DNA of 64,000 nt from Desulfolutivibrio sulfoxidireducens (GCF_013376475.1 NZ_CP045508.1:124001-188000); one strand, 5' to 3'. Shown: positions 53,348 to 62,734, counted from the first letter of the stretch. The notes: generated by a model from the sequence alone, not told the origin. Program-made: numbers and translations.

Positions 53348-53776
53348 CTATCCGCCTCGGGCGCAAATGCGGCAGTAGCCGCCTTCATTGAGGACCGCTG
53401 TGGCGCTACGGCAGCGGCGGCAGAAAAAGAGGGGGCCTTCGGCCAGAATGTCCGGCGTGTCGTTTCCGGGGGAGGCCTCGTCGGGAATACGGACCAGACA
53501 GCCGGCAAGGCAGGTCTTCAAACAGAGGCCGCAATCCGTGCACAATTCCGGCTGGAACCGAAGCCGGAAGCCCTGTTGCTCGGTGGAAAGGCGGAGGGCC
53601 TTGTCGGGGCAGGCCCTGGCGCAGGCGCCGCAGGCCAGGCACACCCCCAGAATCTTGAGTCGGACGCGCCCGGCGGTGCTTTTCGGAGCCGGGTCTTTCG
53701 CCCGGGTTCCGGCCCCGGTGAAGCGCAACAGGAAAGATCGGCGGGACATGGCCGTAGCCATGGATCGATCAGCCAT
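53348..53776 (-). CDS. 4Fe-4S ferredoxin with twin-arginine-like start (NapF-like)
   Basis: The 142-residue protein has a near-N-terminal MSRRSFLLRF, a twin-arginine-type sequence, then CLACGACARACP and CTDCGLCLKTC cluster motifs. A further CRRC/CRIC set near the end may bind zinc or another cluster. NapF-like proteins support assembly or electron supply of molybdoenzymes. Its ATG lies inside the end of the chaperone gene (eight-base overlap), so it is the last gene of the dms operon. A start at the internal ATG nearer SRRSF is possible. Confidence 0.8.
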   Translation of the reverse strand: MADRSMATAMSRRSFLLRFTGAGTRAKDPAPKSTAGRVRLKILGVCLACGACARACPDKALRLSTEQQGFRLRFQPELCTDCGLCLKTCLAGCLVRIPDEASPGNDTPDILAEGPLFFCRRCRSATAVLNEGGYCRICARGG

Positions 53777-54476
53777 GGTCAGGACCCTGTCCCACCGGCC
53801 GAGGGGGGTGAATGGTTTCCAACGTATCCAGGGTGGCCCGGAAAAGCAGGGCCACCCCGCGGTAGAAGTCCGTGACGGCGCGACGTCCCAGTTCCAGAAG
53901 AAACGAGCCGGCGAAGCGCCCAAGATGTCCGGCGAAAAAGGTTTCCGCCTCCTCCGTCCAGGCCGCCGCCATGGCGGACTCGCCGTTCTCCCTGGCCTGG
54001 GCCGCCCGCTCCAGCAGGCCGCCGAGAAAGGCCAACTCCAGAGCGATGTGATCGTCGGGGACCGTCCCGGACACGGCCATGCCCAGCCGGGCGTAGTCTT
54101 CGCGCACCGCCAGGGTCGGCTCCCCGAAGAGCAGGCCCTCCTCGGTCGTCCAGGTCGACTCCCACTGTCGCAGGGGGTTGACCGGACCGATGAACAGCGC
54201 GGTGAAGTCCTCCCGTATCCGGGAGGGCGTCTCCTCTTCCAGGGAATGCGCAAGCAGGTCCAGGCCCAGACGGGCGTGGGGGCTTTCGTCGGGCAAAGGC
54301 CAGGAGGAAAACAGGTCCTGTTCACGCAGGGCGGATAAAACGTCCTTCTCCGGGGCCTCGTGAAACACCCGGCTGAAGAACCGGCAGACCAGGGAAGCGC
54401 CCCTAAGCATGTCCGCCGCGTCCGTGGCGGCGGGAATCTCCGACAGGGGCTGGGTCGTGGAAGGCGCGGCGTTCAC
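53769..54476 (-). CDS. TorD/DmsD-family molybdoenzyme chaperone
   Basis: This 235-residue all-helical protein has the features of TorD-like chaperones: ALREQDLFSSWPLPDE, EEDFTALFIGP in slightly altered form (REDFTALFIGPVNPL), WESTWTTEEGLLFGEP and AVSGTVPDDHIALELAFLGG. Such chaperones bind the twin-arginine signal of the catalytic subunit and help cofactor insertion. The GTG at 54476 is chosen because it follows the dmsC TAG by one base and gives the usual family length. The next gene overlaps its end. Confidence 0.87.
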   Translation of the reverse strand: MNAAPSTTQPLSEIPAATDAADMLRGASLVCRFFSRVFHEAPEKDVLSALREQDLFSSWPLPDESPHARLGLDLLAHSLEEETPSRIREDFTALFIGPVNPLRQWESTWTTEEGLLFGEPTLAVREDYARLGMAVSGTVPDDHIALELAFLGGLLERAAQARENGESAMAAAWTEEAETFFAGHLGRFAGSFLLELGRRAVTDFYRGVALLFRATLDTLETIHPPRPVGQGPDHG

Positions 54477-54477
54477 G

Positions 54478-55347
54478 CTACACCCCCAACCGCAGGTAGG
54501 AGCCGTAGAAAAGCAGCCGCCCCAGCACCTCCCCGGCCAGGACACAGATCAGGGCGCAGACGCCCAGGCGCACCAGCAGACGAGGATTGCCGAAGGACAG
54601 CGGTCGAAACATGGTCCAGGCGAAAAGGACGGCCCCGAAAAAAATCAGGACGATCCGCAGGGCCAAAAGTCCAAGGCCGCCGGAACTGAGCGCGAACGGG
54701 GCGGCCAGGGTCGGTGCGGGGGCGGTTCCAATGGCCGCCAGCCCCAGGGGGATGCCCAGGAGCTGCAAGGCCAGTCCCAGGATCGCGACGGCGCAGAAGA
54801 TGCCCGACAGCCCGGAGGACCCGTTTGATGCGGGCGTGCGCCCGCTTTGGATGGCGTACAGCAGGCCTCCGACCACCGCGCCCAGAAGCAGGGCCGTGCC
54901 GAAGAAGCTCAGCACGGTGGCCACGGTGTCCCAGACAGGCACGGAGACCAGGAGATAGACGCCGGACATCACGGCCACCGCCGCCAGGCCGAGCAGGACG
55001 GCCACGGCGGACATGCCCCAGGCGTTGTGTCCCGGGGTCCTGACGCGTTGCGCGGTCAGGACCAGGAGAGACAGGAAAAAGGCCCCGGTGAACAGAATCT
55101 CGCGGCTTAGCCAGGACGAGGATATGTTGAGGATGGTGAACACGCTGTGGGTGGGCGTGCCCAGGTGCGAGAGGGAAAGCAGCAGCCCGAGAGCGGCAAG
55201 GCCGCAGGCCGTGGGACTCTGCCAGGAGAGCGCCCCGCCCGAGGACCCGCCGCCGACGAGCCGGGCCGCTTCGGAGGCCAAAAGCAGGCCCACGGAGGTC
55301 TGCATCAGGATGGTGAACAGCACGAGGCTCCATTCATTCGTGGGCAT
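54478..55347 (-). CDS. dmsC: DmsC-like membrane anchor subunit
   Basis: The 289-residue protein has eight hydrophobic helices and the DmsC/NrfD-like start (EWSLVLFTILMQTSVGLLL) with LSHLGTPTHSVFTI and SSWLSREILF. The family anchors the molybdoenzyme in the inner membrane and oxidises menaquinol. The ATG lies two bases after the dmsB stop. The length agrees with E. coli DmsC (about 287 aa). Confidence 0.92.
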   Translation of the reverse strand: MPTNEWSLVLFTILMQTSVGLLLASEAARLVGGGSSGGALSWQSPTACGLAALGLLLSLSHLGTPTHSVFTILNISSSWLSREILFTGAFFLSLLVLTAQRVRTPGHNAWGMSAVAVLLGLAAVAVMSGVYLLVSVPVWDTVATVLSFFGTALLLGAVVGGLLYAIQSGRTPASNGSSGLSGIFCAVAILGLALQLLGIPLGLAAIGTAPAPTLAAPFALSSGGLGLLALRIVLIFFGAVLFAWTMFRPLSFGNPRLLVRLGVCALICVLAGEVLGRLLFYGSYLRLGV

Positions 55348-55349
55348 GG

Positions 55350-55970
55350 CTAGACCTCCTCGGGGTTGCGGATTTTTCCCGCGTGGGACCCGGCCGGCCT
55401 GGCGTGGCGACTGGGGGTGATGATCAGGTTGGGCTGGGTGATGGACGCGTCCGGCAGGGGCGCGATGACCTGGGACGTCCCGTATTTGGCCACGAGGTCC
55501 TCGTATTCCCCGAAATCCAGGGCGCGGTTGGGACAGGCGGCCACGCATGCCGGCGGCTTGCCCTCTTCGAGGTTGTCGCGGCAGAAGTCGCACTTGGTCA
55601 TCTTGCCCAGATCCGCGTCGTACTGCGGCGCGGAATAGGGACAGGCCCATTCGCAGTAACGGCAGCCCACACATTTCTCGTGGTCCACGCTGACGATGCC
55701 GTGCGCATCCTTGTGCATGGCCGTTGTCGGACAGGAACGCACGCAAATGGGGTTTTCGCAGTGGTTGCAGGCGATGGGCAGATAGTAGGCGAAGACGTTT
55801 TGGGTATATGTCCCATCGCCCTGGCGCATCCAGTCGCCGCCACAGTATTCAGTCACCCGTCTCCAAAGAACCCCTGGCGGCAGGTCATGTTTGTCGATAC
55901 AGGCAATCATGCATGTCTTGCAGCCTGTGCAGGCCGATATATCCACATGGAACGCGGGACGTTTGAGCAT
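55350..55970 (-). CDS. dmsB: DmsB-like 4Fe-4S electron-transfer subunit
   Basis: The 206-residue protein carries four 4Fe-4S cluster motifs in the DmsB order, beginning CTGCKTCMIAC and including CNHCENPICVRSCP, CVGCRYCEWACP and CDFCRDNLEEGKPPACVAAC. It passes electrons from the membrane subunit to the catalytic subunit. No signal peptide is present, which is normal because it is exported with the catalytic subunit. The ribosome-binding site AAGGAG is embedded in the dmsA stop region (TAAAGGAG). Confidence 0.94.
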   Translation of the reverse strand: MLKRPAFHVDISACTGCKTCMIACIDKHDLPPGVLWRRVTEYCGGDWMRQGDGTYTQNVFAYYLPIACNHCENPICVRSCPTTAMHKDAHGIVSVDHEKCVGCRYCEWACPYSAPQYDADLGKMTKCDFCRDNLEEGKPPACVAACPNRALDFGEYEDLVAKYGTSQVIAPLPDASITQPNLIITPSRHARPAGSHAGKIRNPEEV

Positions 55971-55981
55971 GAGCGTCTCCT

Positions 55982-58399
55982 TTAGGCCTTGACGACTTCA
56001 ACGAGATTGGTGTGTTGCGGGTTGCCCTTGGCCTGCGGCGAGGGCCGATGCGAGGTCAGGATGTTCACGCTGCCGTTGGTGTCCACCCCCTTGGCGTCGG
56101 GGGTGTACCAGGCCCCCTGGGGCAGGTTGAGCACCCCGGGCATGATGCGCGGTGTGACCTTGGCCGTGACCAGGGTGGCGCCGCGATCATTGAAGACGCG
56201 GACCGTATCGCCGTGCTTGATGCCCCGGGACTCGGCGTCAATGGGATTGATCCACAACTGCTGGGGCGCGACCTCCTGAAGCCAGGGCACATTGCCGAAG
56301 GAGGAGTGGGTGCGCTGTTTGTAATGCTGCCCGAAGAGCTGGAGGGGATACTTCTCGCGCAGGGGGTCGGAAACCCCCTCCCAACAGGGCAGGTATTCCG
56401 GCAGGGCGGGGATGGCCTCGCCGGGTCCCAGCTCCCAGGTATGACCGATATCCCACAGGCGTTTGGAGAAGATCTCGATCTTGCCGGAGGGCGTGGCCAA
56501 GGGATTCTTGGCCGGGTCCTCGCGGAAGCTCTTGAAGGCCACCAGAGGCGGCTGCGGGGCCTTCCACTTGAAGATGCCCTTCTTTCGGGCCTCGGTGATG
56601 TCCTCGGGCAGATCAGGCTTGATCTCGCGGCACTTGGCATACAGATAGCGGATCCAGCCCTCGCGGTCCCGGCCCTCGCTGAAGCGTTCCTCGACCCCCA
56701 GACGCCTGGCCAGATCGCGGACGATCTCATAGTGGCCGCGCGATTCGAACATGGGCTCCACGGCCTTCTGGGTCAAAAACAGGGCCCCCATGTTCACGTT
56801 CGCCCCCTGGTAGACGATGTCGTCCTCCTCCAGGTTCGAACAGGCCGGCAGGAGGATGTCGGCGAACTTGGCGCTCGCGGTCATGAAGTTGTCGATGACC
56901 ACGATCATTTCGCAGGCGGTGTCGTCCTGCAGGATGCGCGTGGTGCGGTTGATGTCCGAGTGCTGGTTGATCAGGCAGTTGCCGGCGTAGTTCCAGATGA
57001 ATTTGATGGGGACCTCGAGGCGCTTCTTGTTGCGGACCCCGTCCTTGATGTCGGTCATGTCCGTGGGCGCCTCGATGGCCTTGGTCCAGGTGAAGACCGA
57101 GATCAGCGTGGAGACCGGATTCTTGCCCGTGGGCAGGCTGGGGAAGGGCAGGGTCATGAAGCCTTCCCGACTGCCGGTGCCGCCGCCCTGGATGCCGACG
57201 TTGCCGGTCAAAACGGCCAGCATGCAGATGGCCCGGACCGTCTGTTCCCCGTTGGCCTGGCGCTGTGGTCCCCATCCCTGGGCGATGTAGCAGGGTTTCG
57301 CGTCCCCGATCTCCCGGGCGAGCTTGACGATGCGTTCGACGGGGATCCCGGTGATGGCGCTGGCCCAGGCCGGGGTCTTGGGCGTCTTGTCCGGGCCGGC
57401 CCCCAGGATGTACTCCTTGTAGGAGTTTCCGGCGGGGATGCCCTCGGGCATGGTTTTTTCGTCATAGCCCACGCAGTACCTTTGCAGGAAATCCTCCTCC
57501 ACCATGTTTTCCGTGATCAGCACAAAGGCCAGACCGGCGGCCAGGGCCGCGTCCGTGCCGGGGCGGATGGGGATCCATTCGTCGGCCAAAGGGGCCGTGT
57601 CGCTGTAGTGCGGGTCGATGATGATGAACCGGGCCTTGCTCTGCCGCAGGGCATGGACGAGGTCATAGGTCAGGCTGCCGCCACTGGTTCTGGTGGCCGC
57701 GGTGTTGTTCCCGAAAAAGACCGCCAGCTTGGTGTTGGCGATGTCCAGGATGGAATTGCCGCCCGAGTACTTGCCGTAGAGATAGGGGAGCGCATCTTGA
57801 ATCTGGGCGGTGCTGTAGGAGCCGTAGAACCCGAGTTGTCCGCCGAGCAGGTTCGCCAGACGGTCGAAGCTCTCGCGGCCGGAAACGCGGGCCCCCAGAA
57901 CACCCGTCGAATAGATGCGATAGACGGCCTCGTTGCCGTAGGTGTCGATGATGCGCCGCAGTTCGCGGGCCACGGTATCCAGGGCCTCGTCCCAGGAGAT
58001 GCGTTCGAATTTCCCCTCGCCGCGTTTGCCGACGCGCTTCATGGGATACTTCAGGCGGTCCGGGGAATACACCCACTTGCGCATGGAACGGCCGCGCAGG
58101 CAGGGCCGGATCTGATGAACGCCGAAGGTGTCCTCGCTGTCGTCGCTTTCCACCTGGACGATGCGGCCATCGCGGACACGGACCTTGAGCGGACAGCGGT
58201 TTCCACAGTTGACGTGGCAGGCGCCGACGACAATCCGGTCGGGCTCGGTGTTGACGGCGGCATCGCCGACCTTGAGTTTGTAAAGCAGCCCCGCGCCCCC
58301 GAGGGCGGCCGCGCCGCCGAGCAGGGCGCTCCATTTGAGAAAATCACGTCGTTTCACATCGCGAAAGCTGCGTTCGCCTGGGGTCTGATCGCGTATCAT
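55982..58399 (-). CDS. dmsA: DmsA-like S-/N-oxide reductase catalytic molybdoenzyme
   Basis: The 805-residue protein has a twin-arginine signal (VKRRDFLKWSALLGGAAAL), a 4Fe-4S motif (CHVNCGNRC then RPCLRG) and the full molybdopterin oxidoreductase fold. YGSYSTAQIQ places a serine at the molybdenum-ligand position typical of the DMSO reductase group, and VFNDRGATLVTAKVTPRI lies in the C-terminal dinucleotide-binding domain. It probably reduces DMSO, other sulfoxides or N-oxides in the periplasm, coupled to menaquinol oxidation. Substrate range cannot be read from sequence. The ATG at 58399 gives the signal peptide near the N-terminus; the frame extends slightly upstream into the promoter. It heads the dmsABC-chaperone-ferredoxin operon. 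Confidence 0.92.
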   Translation of the reverse strand: MIRDQTPGERSFRDVKRRDFLKWSALLGGAAALGGAGLLYKLKVGDAAVNTEPDRIVVGACHVNCGNRCPLKVRVRDGRIVQVESDDSEDTFGVHQIRPCLRGRSMRKWVYSPDRLKYPMKRVGKRGEGKFERISWDEALDTVARELRRIIDTYGNEAVYRIYSTGVLGARVSGRESFDRLANLLGGQLGFYGSYSTAQIQDALPYLYGKYSGGNSILDIANTKLAVFFGNNTAATRTSGGSLTYDLVHALRQSKARFIIIDPHYSDTAPLADEWIPIRPGTDAALAAGLAFVLITENMVEEDFLQRYCVGYDEKTMPEGIPAGNSYKEYILGAGPDKTPKTPAWASAITGIPVERIVKLAREIGDAKPCYIAQGWGPQRQANGEQTVRAICMLAVLTGNVGIQGGGTGSREGFMTLPFPSLPTGKNPVSTLISVFTWTKAIEAPTDMTDIKDGVRNKKRLEVPIKFIWNYAGNCLINQHSDINRTTRILQDDTACEMIVVIDNFMTASAKFADILLPACSNLEEDDIVYQGANVNMGALFLTQKAVEPMFESRGHYEIVRDLARRLGVEERFSEGRDREGWIRYLYAKCREIKPDLPEDITEARKKGIFKWKAPQPPLVAFKSFREDPAKNPLATPSGKIEIFSKRLWDIGHTWELGPGEAIPALPEYLPCWEGVSDPLREKYPLQLFGQHYKQRTHSSFGNVPWLQEVAPQQLWINPIDAESRGIKHGDTVRVFNDRGATLVTAKVTPRIMPGVLNLPQGAWYTPDAKGVDTNGSVNILTSHRPSPQAKGNPQHTNLVEVVKA

Positions 58400-58463
58400 G
58401 GGCGGTTTCTCGCTTGTTGCGGTGAGATTCCGGGCCTCTGGCTCGGAGAGATGACGCCAAAAT

Positions 58464-58479
58464 ATCAAAAGGCGTGCCA
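58464..58479 (-). promoter_or_regulatory. sigma54-type promoter of the dms operon
   Basis: The reverse strand reads TGGCACG-CCTT-TTGAT, a perfect -24 box with a near-consensus -12 box (TTGAT for TTGCA). Transcription would start about 65 nt before the dmsA ATG at 58399, so a leader of about 55 nt is expected. The adjacent NtrC-type regulator, with an intact GAFTGA motif, is the obvious activator. Confidence 0.75.
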
Positions 58480-58536
58480 GTAATTTTATCGTGTTATTTT
58501 AGTATGTTATGCGAGAAAGGGAAAGGAGGGCGGAGA

Positions 58537-58561
58537 GTTTCCAAAAAAAATGGCCGGAAAC
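58537..58561. promoter_or_regulatory. possible upstream activator site for the dms promoter
   Basis: GTTTCC and GGAAAC form an inverted repeat around 13 bases, about 60-80 bp upstream of the sigma54-type promoter. Enhancer sites for NtrC-type activators often sit in this range. The half-sites are short, so chance occurrence is possible. Confidence 0.3.
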
Positions 58562-58626
58562 GACGATTCGTATGGAGATTCGTCCAAAATAAATGGAAAA
58601 AGTCGGGAAACACACCGGGCCGCTGA

Positions 58627-60066
58627 TCAGCTTTTATCGATGCCGTGGCGCTTGAGCTGGGCGTACAGACGGCTTTTGCCCAGGCCGGAAAGTTCGCAGG
58701 CCTGGCCGATGTCCCAGCGCGCGGCGGCCATGACCCGGGCGAAGTAGTCCCGTTCCGCCGCGAGCAGCACGTCCTGGCGGAACTCCTTGTAGGTGGAAAT
58801 CTTCGCCGCGTCGGAGGGAGACGTCCCGGACCGGGGCTGGGCAACGCTCTCCGGTTGGGCAACCCGGGGCGCGTCGCCGGGGCCGCCGAAGGAACTTTTG
58901 AGCTGGGCGATGCGCAGGCGCTCGGGAAGATGCCGGGCGAACAGCATCGGAATGGTGCAGGCCGCGGCGACGGAGCTTTCGATGACATTGACCAGTTCGC
59001 GAACATTCCCTGGCCAGGCGTATTCCCGCAGGACCTCGAGGAAATCCGGGGCCATCTCTTTGAGGGGGATCCCGTTTTTTTCGCAGACGGCGTGAACCTG
59101 TTTCCGGGCCAACTCCTCGATGTCCTCCTTCCGGTCGCGCAGGGGGGGCAATTCGATGGTCGTGGCCCCGAGCCTGAAGAGCAGATCCCGGCGGAACTGC
59201 TCCCGCTCGGCCATGGCCTCCAGGTCCCGGTTCGTGGCCGCAACCAGGCGGAAGTCGCTGCTGACCTCCTGGCTGCCGCCCACCGGGCGGTATCGTCTTT
59301 CCTGAAGGACGCGCAGGAGTTTTTTTTGCAGATCCAGCGGCAGCTCGCCGAGTTCGTCCAGAAAGAGGGTGCCGCCGCAGGCCTCCAGGATGAGCCCCGG
59401 GGAGGCCTTGTCGGCCCCGGTGAAGGCCCCTTTGACGTGGCCGAGCAGGGTGCTTTCCAGAAGGTTGGCGGGGATGGCCGCACAGTCCACGATCACGAAC
59501 GGGCCCTTGGCCCGGCGGCTGTTGGCGTGCAGGGCGTGGACGAAGAGCTCCTTGCCCGTTCCGGTCTCGCCGGTGAGCAGGACGCTGGTATCGCTGCGGG
59601 CCGCGGCGGCCAGGCGTTCGAGGGCATGGCGCATGGCCGGGCTCTCGCCGGCGATGCCACAGCGGTCGAAACCGCTTAAGGTCGGTTCCTGTTCGCGCAG
59701 GGCGTCGCGATACCTGAGCACGCGCCGCAGCGGCAGGAGGATGGCCTTGGGCGAAATGGGCTTGCGCAGGTAGTCCCAGGCGCCGTTGCGGATGGCCAGT
59801 TCTGCCCCGTCCGGATCGCCCAGGCCGGTGAGGATGATGACTTCGGGGGACCTGGGCAACTCGCGCAAGCGGGGCAGCAGCTCCAGGCCGTTGCAGTCCG
59901 GCAGGCGCACGTCCAAAAAGATCACGTCGAAATCGCCGCCCTGGGCCGCCGCCATGCCCGAGGAGCCGCGCAGGGCGTGCTCGGCCTCGTGGCCGATGTG
60001 GCGCACCATGTCCATGAGCGCCTCGCACGTCAGTTGGTCGTCGTCAATAACCAGGACCTTGGCCAT
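58627..60066 (-). CDS. NtrC-family sigma54-dependent response regulator
   Basis: The 479-residue protein has a receiver (phospho-acceptor Asp52 in FLDVRLPD), an AAA+ domain with Walker A GETGTGKE, the sigma54-contact loop GAFTGA, Walker B GGTLFLDELGELP and the arginine-finger region. A Fis-type helix-turn-helix follows at the end (WDIGQACELSGLGKSRLYAQ). It should activate sigma54 promoters when phosphorylated, and a matching promoter precedes dmsA on the same strand. Its partner kinase is encoded directly upstream. Confidence 0.95.
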   Translation of the reverse strand: MAKVLVIDDDQLTCEALMDMVRHIGHEAEHALRGSSGMAAAQGGDFDVIFLDVRLPDCNGLELLPRLRELPRSPEVIILTGLGDPDGAELAIRNGAWDYLRKPISPKAILLPLRRVLRYRDALREQEPTLSGFDRCGIAGESPAMRHALERLAAAARSDTSVLLTGETGTGKELFVHALHANSRRAKGPFVIVDCAAIPANLLESTLLGHVKGAFTGADKASPGLILEACGGTLFLDELGELPLDLQKKLLRVLQERRYRPVGGSQEVSSDFRLVAATNRDLEAMAEREQFRRDLLFRLGATTIELPPLRDRKEDIEELARKQVHAVCEKNGIPLKEMAPDFLEVLREYAWPGNVRELVNVIESSVAAACTIPMLFARHLPERLRIAQLKSSFGGPGDAPRVAQPESVAQPRSGTSPSDAAKISTYKEFRQDVLLAAERDYFARVMAAARWDIGQACELSGLGKSRLYAQLKRHGIDKS

Positions 60067-60172
60067 GTCCCTTCCTCTCCTCCCTCGTGTCGCGTCCTCG
60101 AAGGTGGTGTCGCAGAATGTTGAGAGTACTTTGCTTGAATACGTGTTTTTTAAAAAAAGACCGTCGTGTTTT

Positions 60173-62734
60173 TCAAGAGGCGTGGCACGCGTCGTGGCGC
60201 GGGATGTGCCGATTCAGGCAAGCGGCCAGTTCGCGAAGATTGACCGGTTTTTTGAGATAGGACCTGATGCCCATGGCCGTCGCGTCGGCCTCCCCGAAAC
60301 TGTGGCTGAAGCCGGTGCACAGGATTATCGGAAGGTCCGGCCGCATGGCAAGCATCTCCCGGGCCAGCCGGTCGCCACGCAACCCCGGCATGCTGAAGTC
60401 GGTGACCACGATGTCGAAGCGGTCCCGGGCCTGACTGAAAAGCGCCAGGGCCTCACGGCCGTCCGTGGCCGTTTCCACCGTGTAGCCCAGGCGGCGCAGG
60501 AATGCGGCGCAGGATGCGGCCAATTCCCGCTCGTCGTCCACAAAGAGCACCCTCCCCGAACCCGGACAAAACCCCTCGGCAACGGAGACGGACGGGGGCG
60601 TTCCCGGCGGTGTCGGGCTGACCGGGAGATAGACCTGGAAGGACGAGCCCTGGCCCGTTTCGCTGTGGACCCGCACCACGCCTCCCCAGGATTTGACGAT
60701 GCCTTCCACCACGGCCAGCCCGAGCCCTGTGCCCTCGCCCTGGCTCTTGGTGGTAAAGAAGGGATCGAATATCCGCCCCAAAAGTTCCGGTGGAATGCCC
60801 ACGCCGGTGTCGCTCACCGTGAGGACGTGATAGCCGCCCGGGCGGATGTCTCCTCCGGGGGGAATCTCCTTTGGGGACAGGGTGATGCGCAAAACCCCGC
60901 CCTCGCCCCGCATGGCCTGGGCCGCGTTGGTGCACAGATTCATGAGCACCTGATGCACCTGGGTGGGGTTGGCCAGGACCGCGGCCGCGGGTTCCCGGAT
61001 GTCGGCCGCGATGCTGATGGACGCGGGCAGGGAGGCCCCCAGGAACTTGACGGTTTCACGGATGATCGGCCCCACTGTCAGGGGGCGGACCTCCTCGGTG
61101 CCTTTGCGGGCGAAGCTTATGATCTGGCTGACCAGATCGCGGCCCCGGTAGGCCGCTGTGAGCAGGGCCTTGGTCTTGGTTTCCAGTTGCGGATCGTCAC
61201 CCAGATGGAAGAGTTCGATCATCTCGCCGTTGGCGATGATCACGCCAAGGATGTTGTTGAAGTCGTGGGCGATGCCGCCGGCCAGCGTGCCCAGGGCCTC
61301 CATGCGCTGGGCGCGTTCCAACTGCCGCTGCTTGTCGTGCAGGGAGATTTCGGTGCGCTTGCGTTGCAGGGCCTCCTCGAAGGCGAAGAGCACCTCGGTC
61401 AAAAGGGCGGCCTCGCCCGGAAGATAGGGCCTGTTCCGGCGGACCACGGCGATGGCCCGGGCCTCTTCGGTCCCGGCCCGATGCAGCGGCACGGCCACGA
61501 AATACACGCGCCCCGCGATGCCGGAACAGGTCACCTTTCCGACGCGCAGTTCCTCCATCTGCTCGGGCGTCAACCGCATGCCCCCCAGTTGCTCCCCGGT
61601 CCACTGCGCGTCGGTGCTGTTCGGCGAGGCCGTCAACAGGACATCGAGTCGTCCGTCCCCGCCGATGCGCCCCAAAAACGCCTGGTCGCTGCCGGCGATG
61701 ATCCGGGCTTCGTCCAGGCAGCGGACCATGACCTCGGGCTCGGTGTGGCATTCCAGGGAACCGAGCAGGACGGTGTTGATGGAACTTAAGGCCATGGTGC
61801 GTTGGGCCACCTGGCGTTTCAGGCTGCGGTTCCAGACCAGGACCAAGACGATGGCGCCGAAGACCGCGCCGCTTATGACGATGAAGCCTGTCCAGAAGGC
61901 GCGGCTGGCCCAGAACGGCCGATATTCCAGGGACAGCCATTCCTCTTCGATGGCCTTGCGTTCGTGGGGCGGGATCAGGGCCAGGCCCTTGCGCAGGATG
62001 GAGCCGAGTTCAGGCTGGTCCTGGCGCGAGGCGATGCGCAGGTCGATGGAATAGTTGGTCACGCCGGCGATGCGCAGATTGCTGATGCGGGCATTGGCGA
62101 TATAGTGCGAGGCCAGGGCCATGTCGCAGATCAGGGCGTCCACGTCGCCCACGGCCAGGGCGCGCAGGCCGCCGATGTAGCCGCCGTCCAGGGGAATGAT
62201 GGTATATGTGCCCTTGTGGCGGTCCCGGAGATAGGAGGTGAACTGGGGCGAGATGGTCACGCCGATGCGCATGCCGTCGAGCCGGTCCAGAGTGAGGTCC
62301 TCGGTATATTCCTTGCGGGTGATGATGGCCGCCGGAACGCTCACGAAGGGCTGGGTGAAGTCGAGGGTGTCGTCCAGGCCGTCGGACATCTCCAACGCGG
62401 CCATCACGTCCACCTCGCCCGCTGCGATGGCCTTGAGTGCTTCCTGACGGTTGCGATAGCGTACCGGCACGAACGTGAGGCCGGTTTTTTCGCCGATGAG
62501 CCGGATATAATCCGCGCTGAGTCCCTGGTAGGCCCCCTTGGCGCTATAGATTTCATAGGGGGGGTAGGAAATGCCCACGCCGATGCGGACGCCGTCCGGG
62601 TGATGCTTCACCCAGCGGTATTCCTCCTCGGTCAGCGGGTCCTGGCTGTTGAACGAACAGGCGGCAACCACCAGCAGCGGAAGAAGGAGGACGATCCGGC
62701 GCGCGCGATGTCGCATCAGTTCCTCATAGGGCAT
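60173..62734 (-). CDS. hybrid histidine kinase with periplasmic solute-binding sensor
   Basis: The 853-residue protein has a lipoprotein-like signal (IVLLLPLLVVAAC) and a family 3 solute-binding domain (about 45-265, GVRIGVGISYPPYEI, DGMRIGVTISPQF). A membrane helix lies near 285, then a GAF-like region (about 315-450), HisKA with AHDFNN, HATPase (NAAQAM, DTGVGIPPE, GTGLGLAVV) and a C-terminal receiver (VTDFSMPG). It should sense a small periplasmic ligand, plausibly the oxide substrate, and phosphorylate the NtrC-type regulator next to it. The ATG at 62734 is chosen; an ATG six codons later is equally plausible. Confidence 0.9.
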   Translation of the reverse strand: MPYEELMRHRARRIVLLLPLLVVAACSFNSQDPLTEEEYRWVKHHPDGVRIGVGISYPPYEIYSAKGAYQGLSADYIRLIGEKTGLTFVPVRYRNRQEALKAIAAGEVDVMAALEMSDGLDDTLDFTQPFVSVPAAIITRKEYTEDLTLDRLDGMRIGVTISPQFTSYLRDRHKGTYTIIPLDGGYIGGLRALAVGDVDALICDMALASHYIANARISNLRIAGVTNYSIDLRIASRQDQPELGSILRKGLALIPPHERKAIEEEWLSLEYRPFWASRAFWTGFIVISGAVFGAIVLVLVWNRSLKRQVAQRTMALSSINTVLLGSLECHTEPEVMVRCLDEARIIAGSDQAFLGRIGGDGRLDVLLTASPNSTDAQWTGEQLGGMRLTPEQMEELRVGKVTCSGIAGRVYFVAVPLHRAGTEEARAIAVVRRNRPYLPGEAALLTEVLFAFEEALQRKRTEISLHDKQRQLERAQRMEALGTLAGGIAHDFNNILGVIIANGEMIELFHLGDDPQLETKTKALLTAAYRGRDLVSQIISFARKGTEEVRPLTVGPIIRETVKFLGASLPASISIAADIREPAAAVLANPTQVHQVLMNLCTNAAQAMRGEGGVLRITLSPKEIPPGGDIRPGGYHVLTVSDTGVGIPPELLGRIFDPFFTTKSQGEGTGLGLAVVEGIVKSWGGVVRVHSETGQGSSFQVYLPVSPTPPGTPPSVSVAEGFCPGSGRVLFVDDERELAASCAAFLRRLGYTVETATDGREALALFSQARDRFDIVVTDFSMPGLRGDRLAREMLAMRPDLPIILCTGFSHSFGEADATAMGIRSYLKKPVNLRELAACLNRHIPRHDACHAS

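Noticed and set aside
56012-58483. An 823-codon forward frame opposite dmsA
   Set aside because: dmsA on the other strand has complete molybdoenzyme motifs and operon context; the forward frame has none.
58494-59483. A 329-residue Arg/Ser/Pro-rich reverse-strand protein
   Set aside because: It is an alternative frame of the NtrC-type regulator on the same strand; that regulator has intact AAA+ and Fis motifs.
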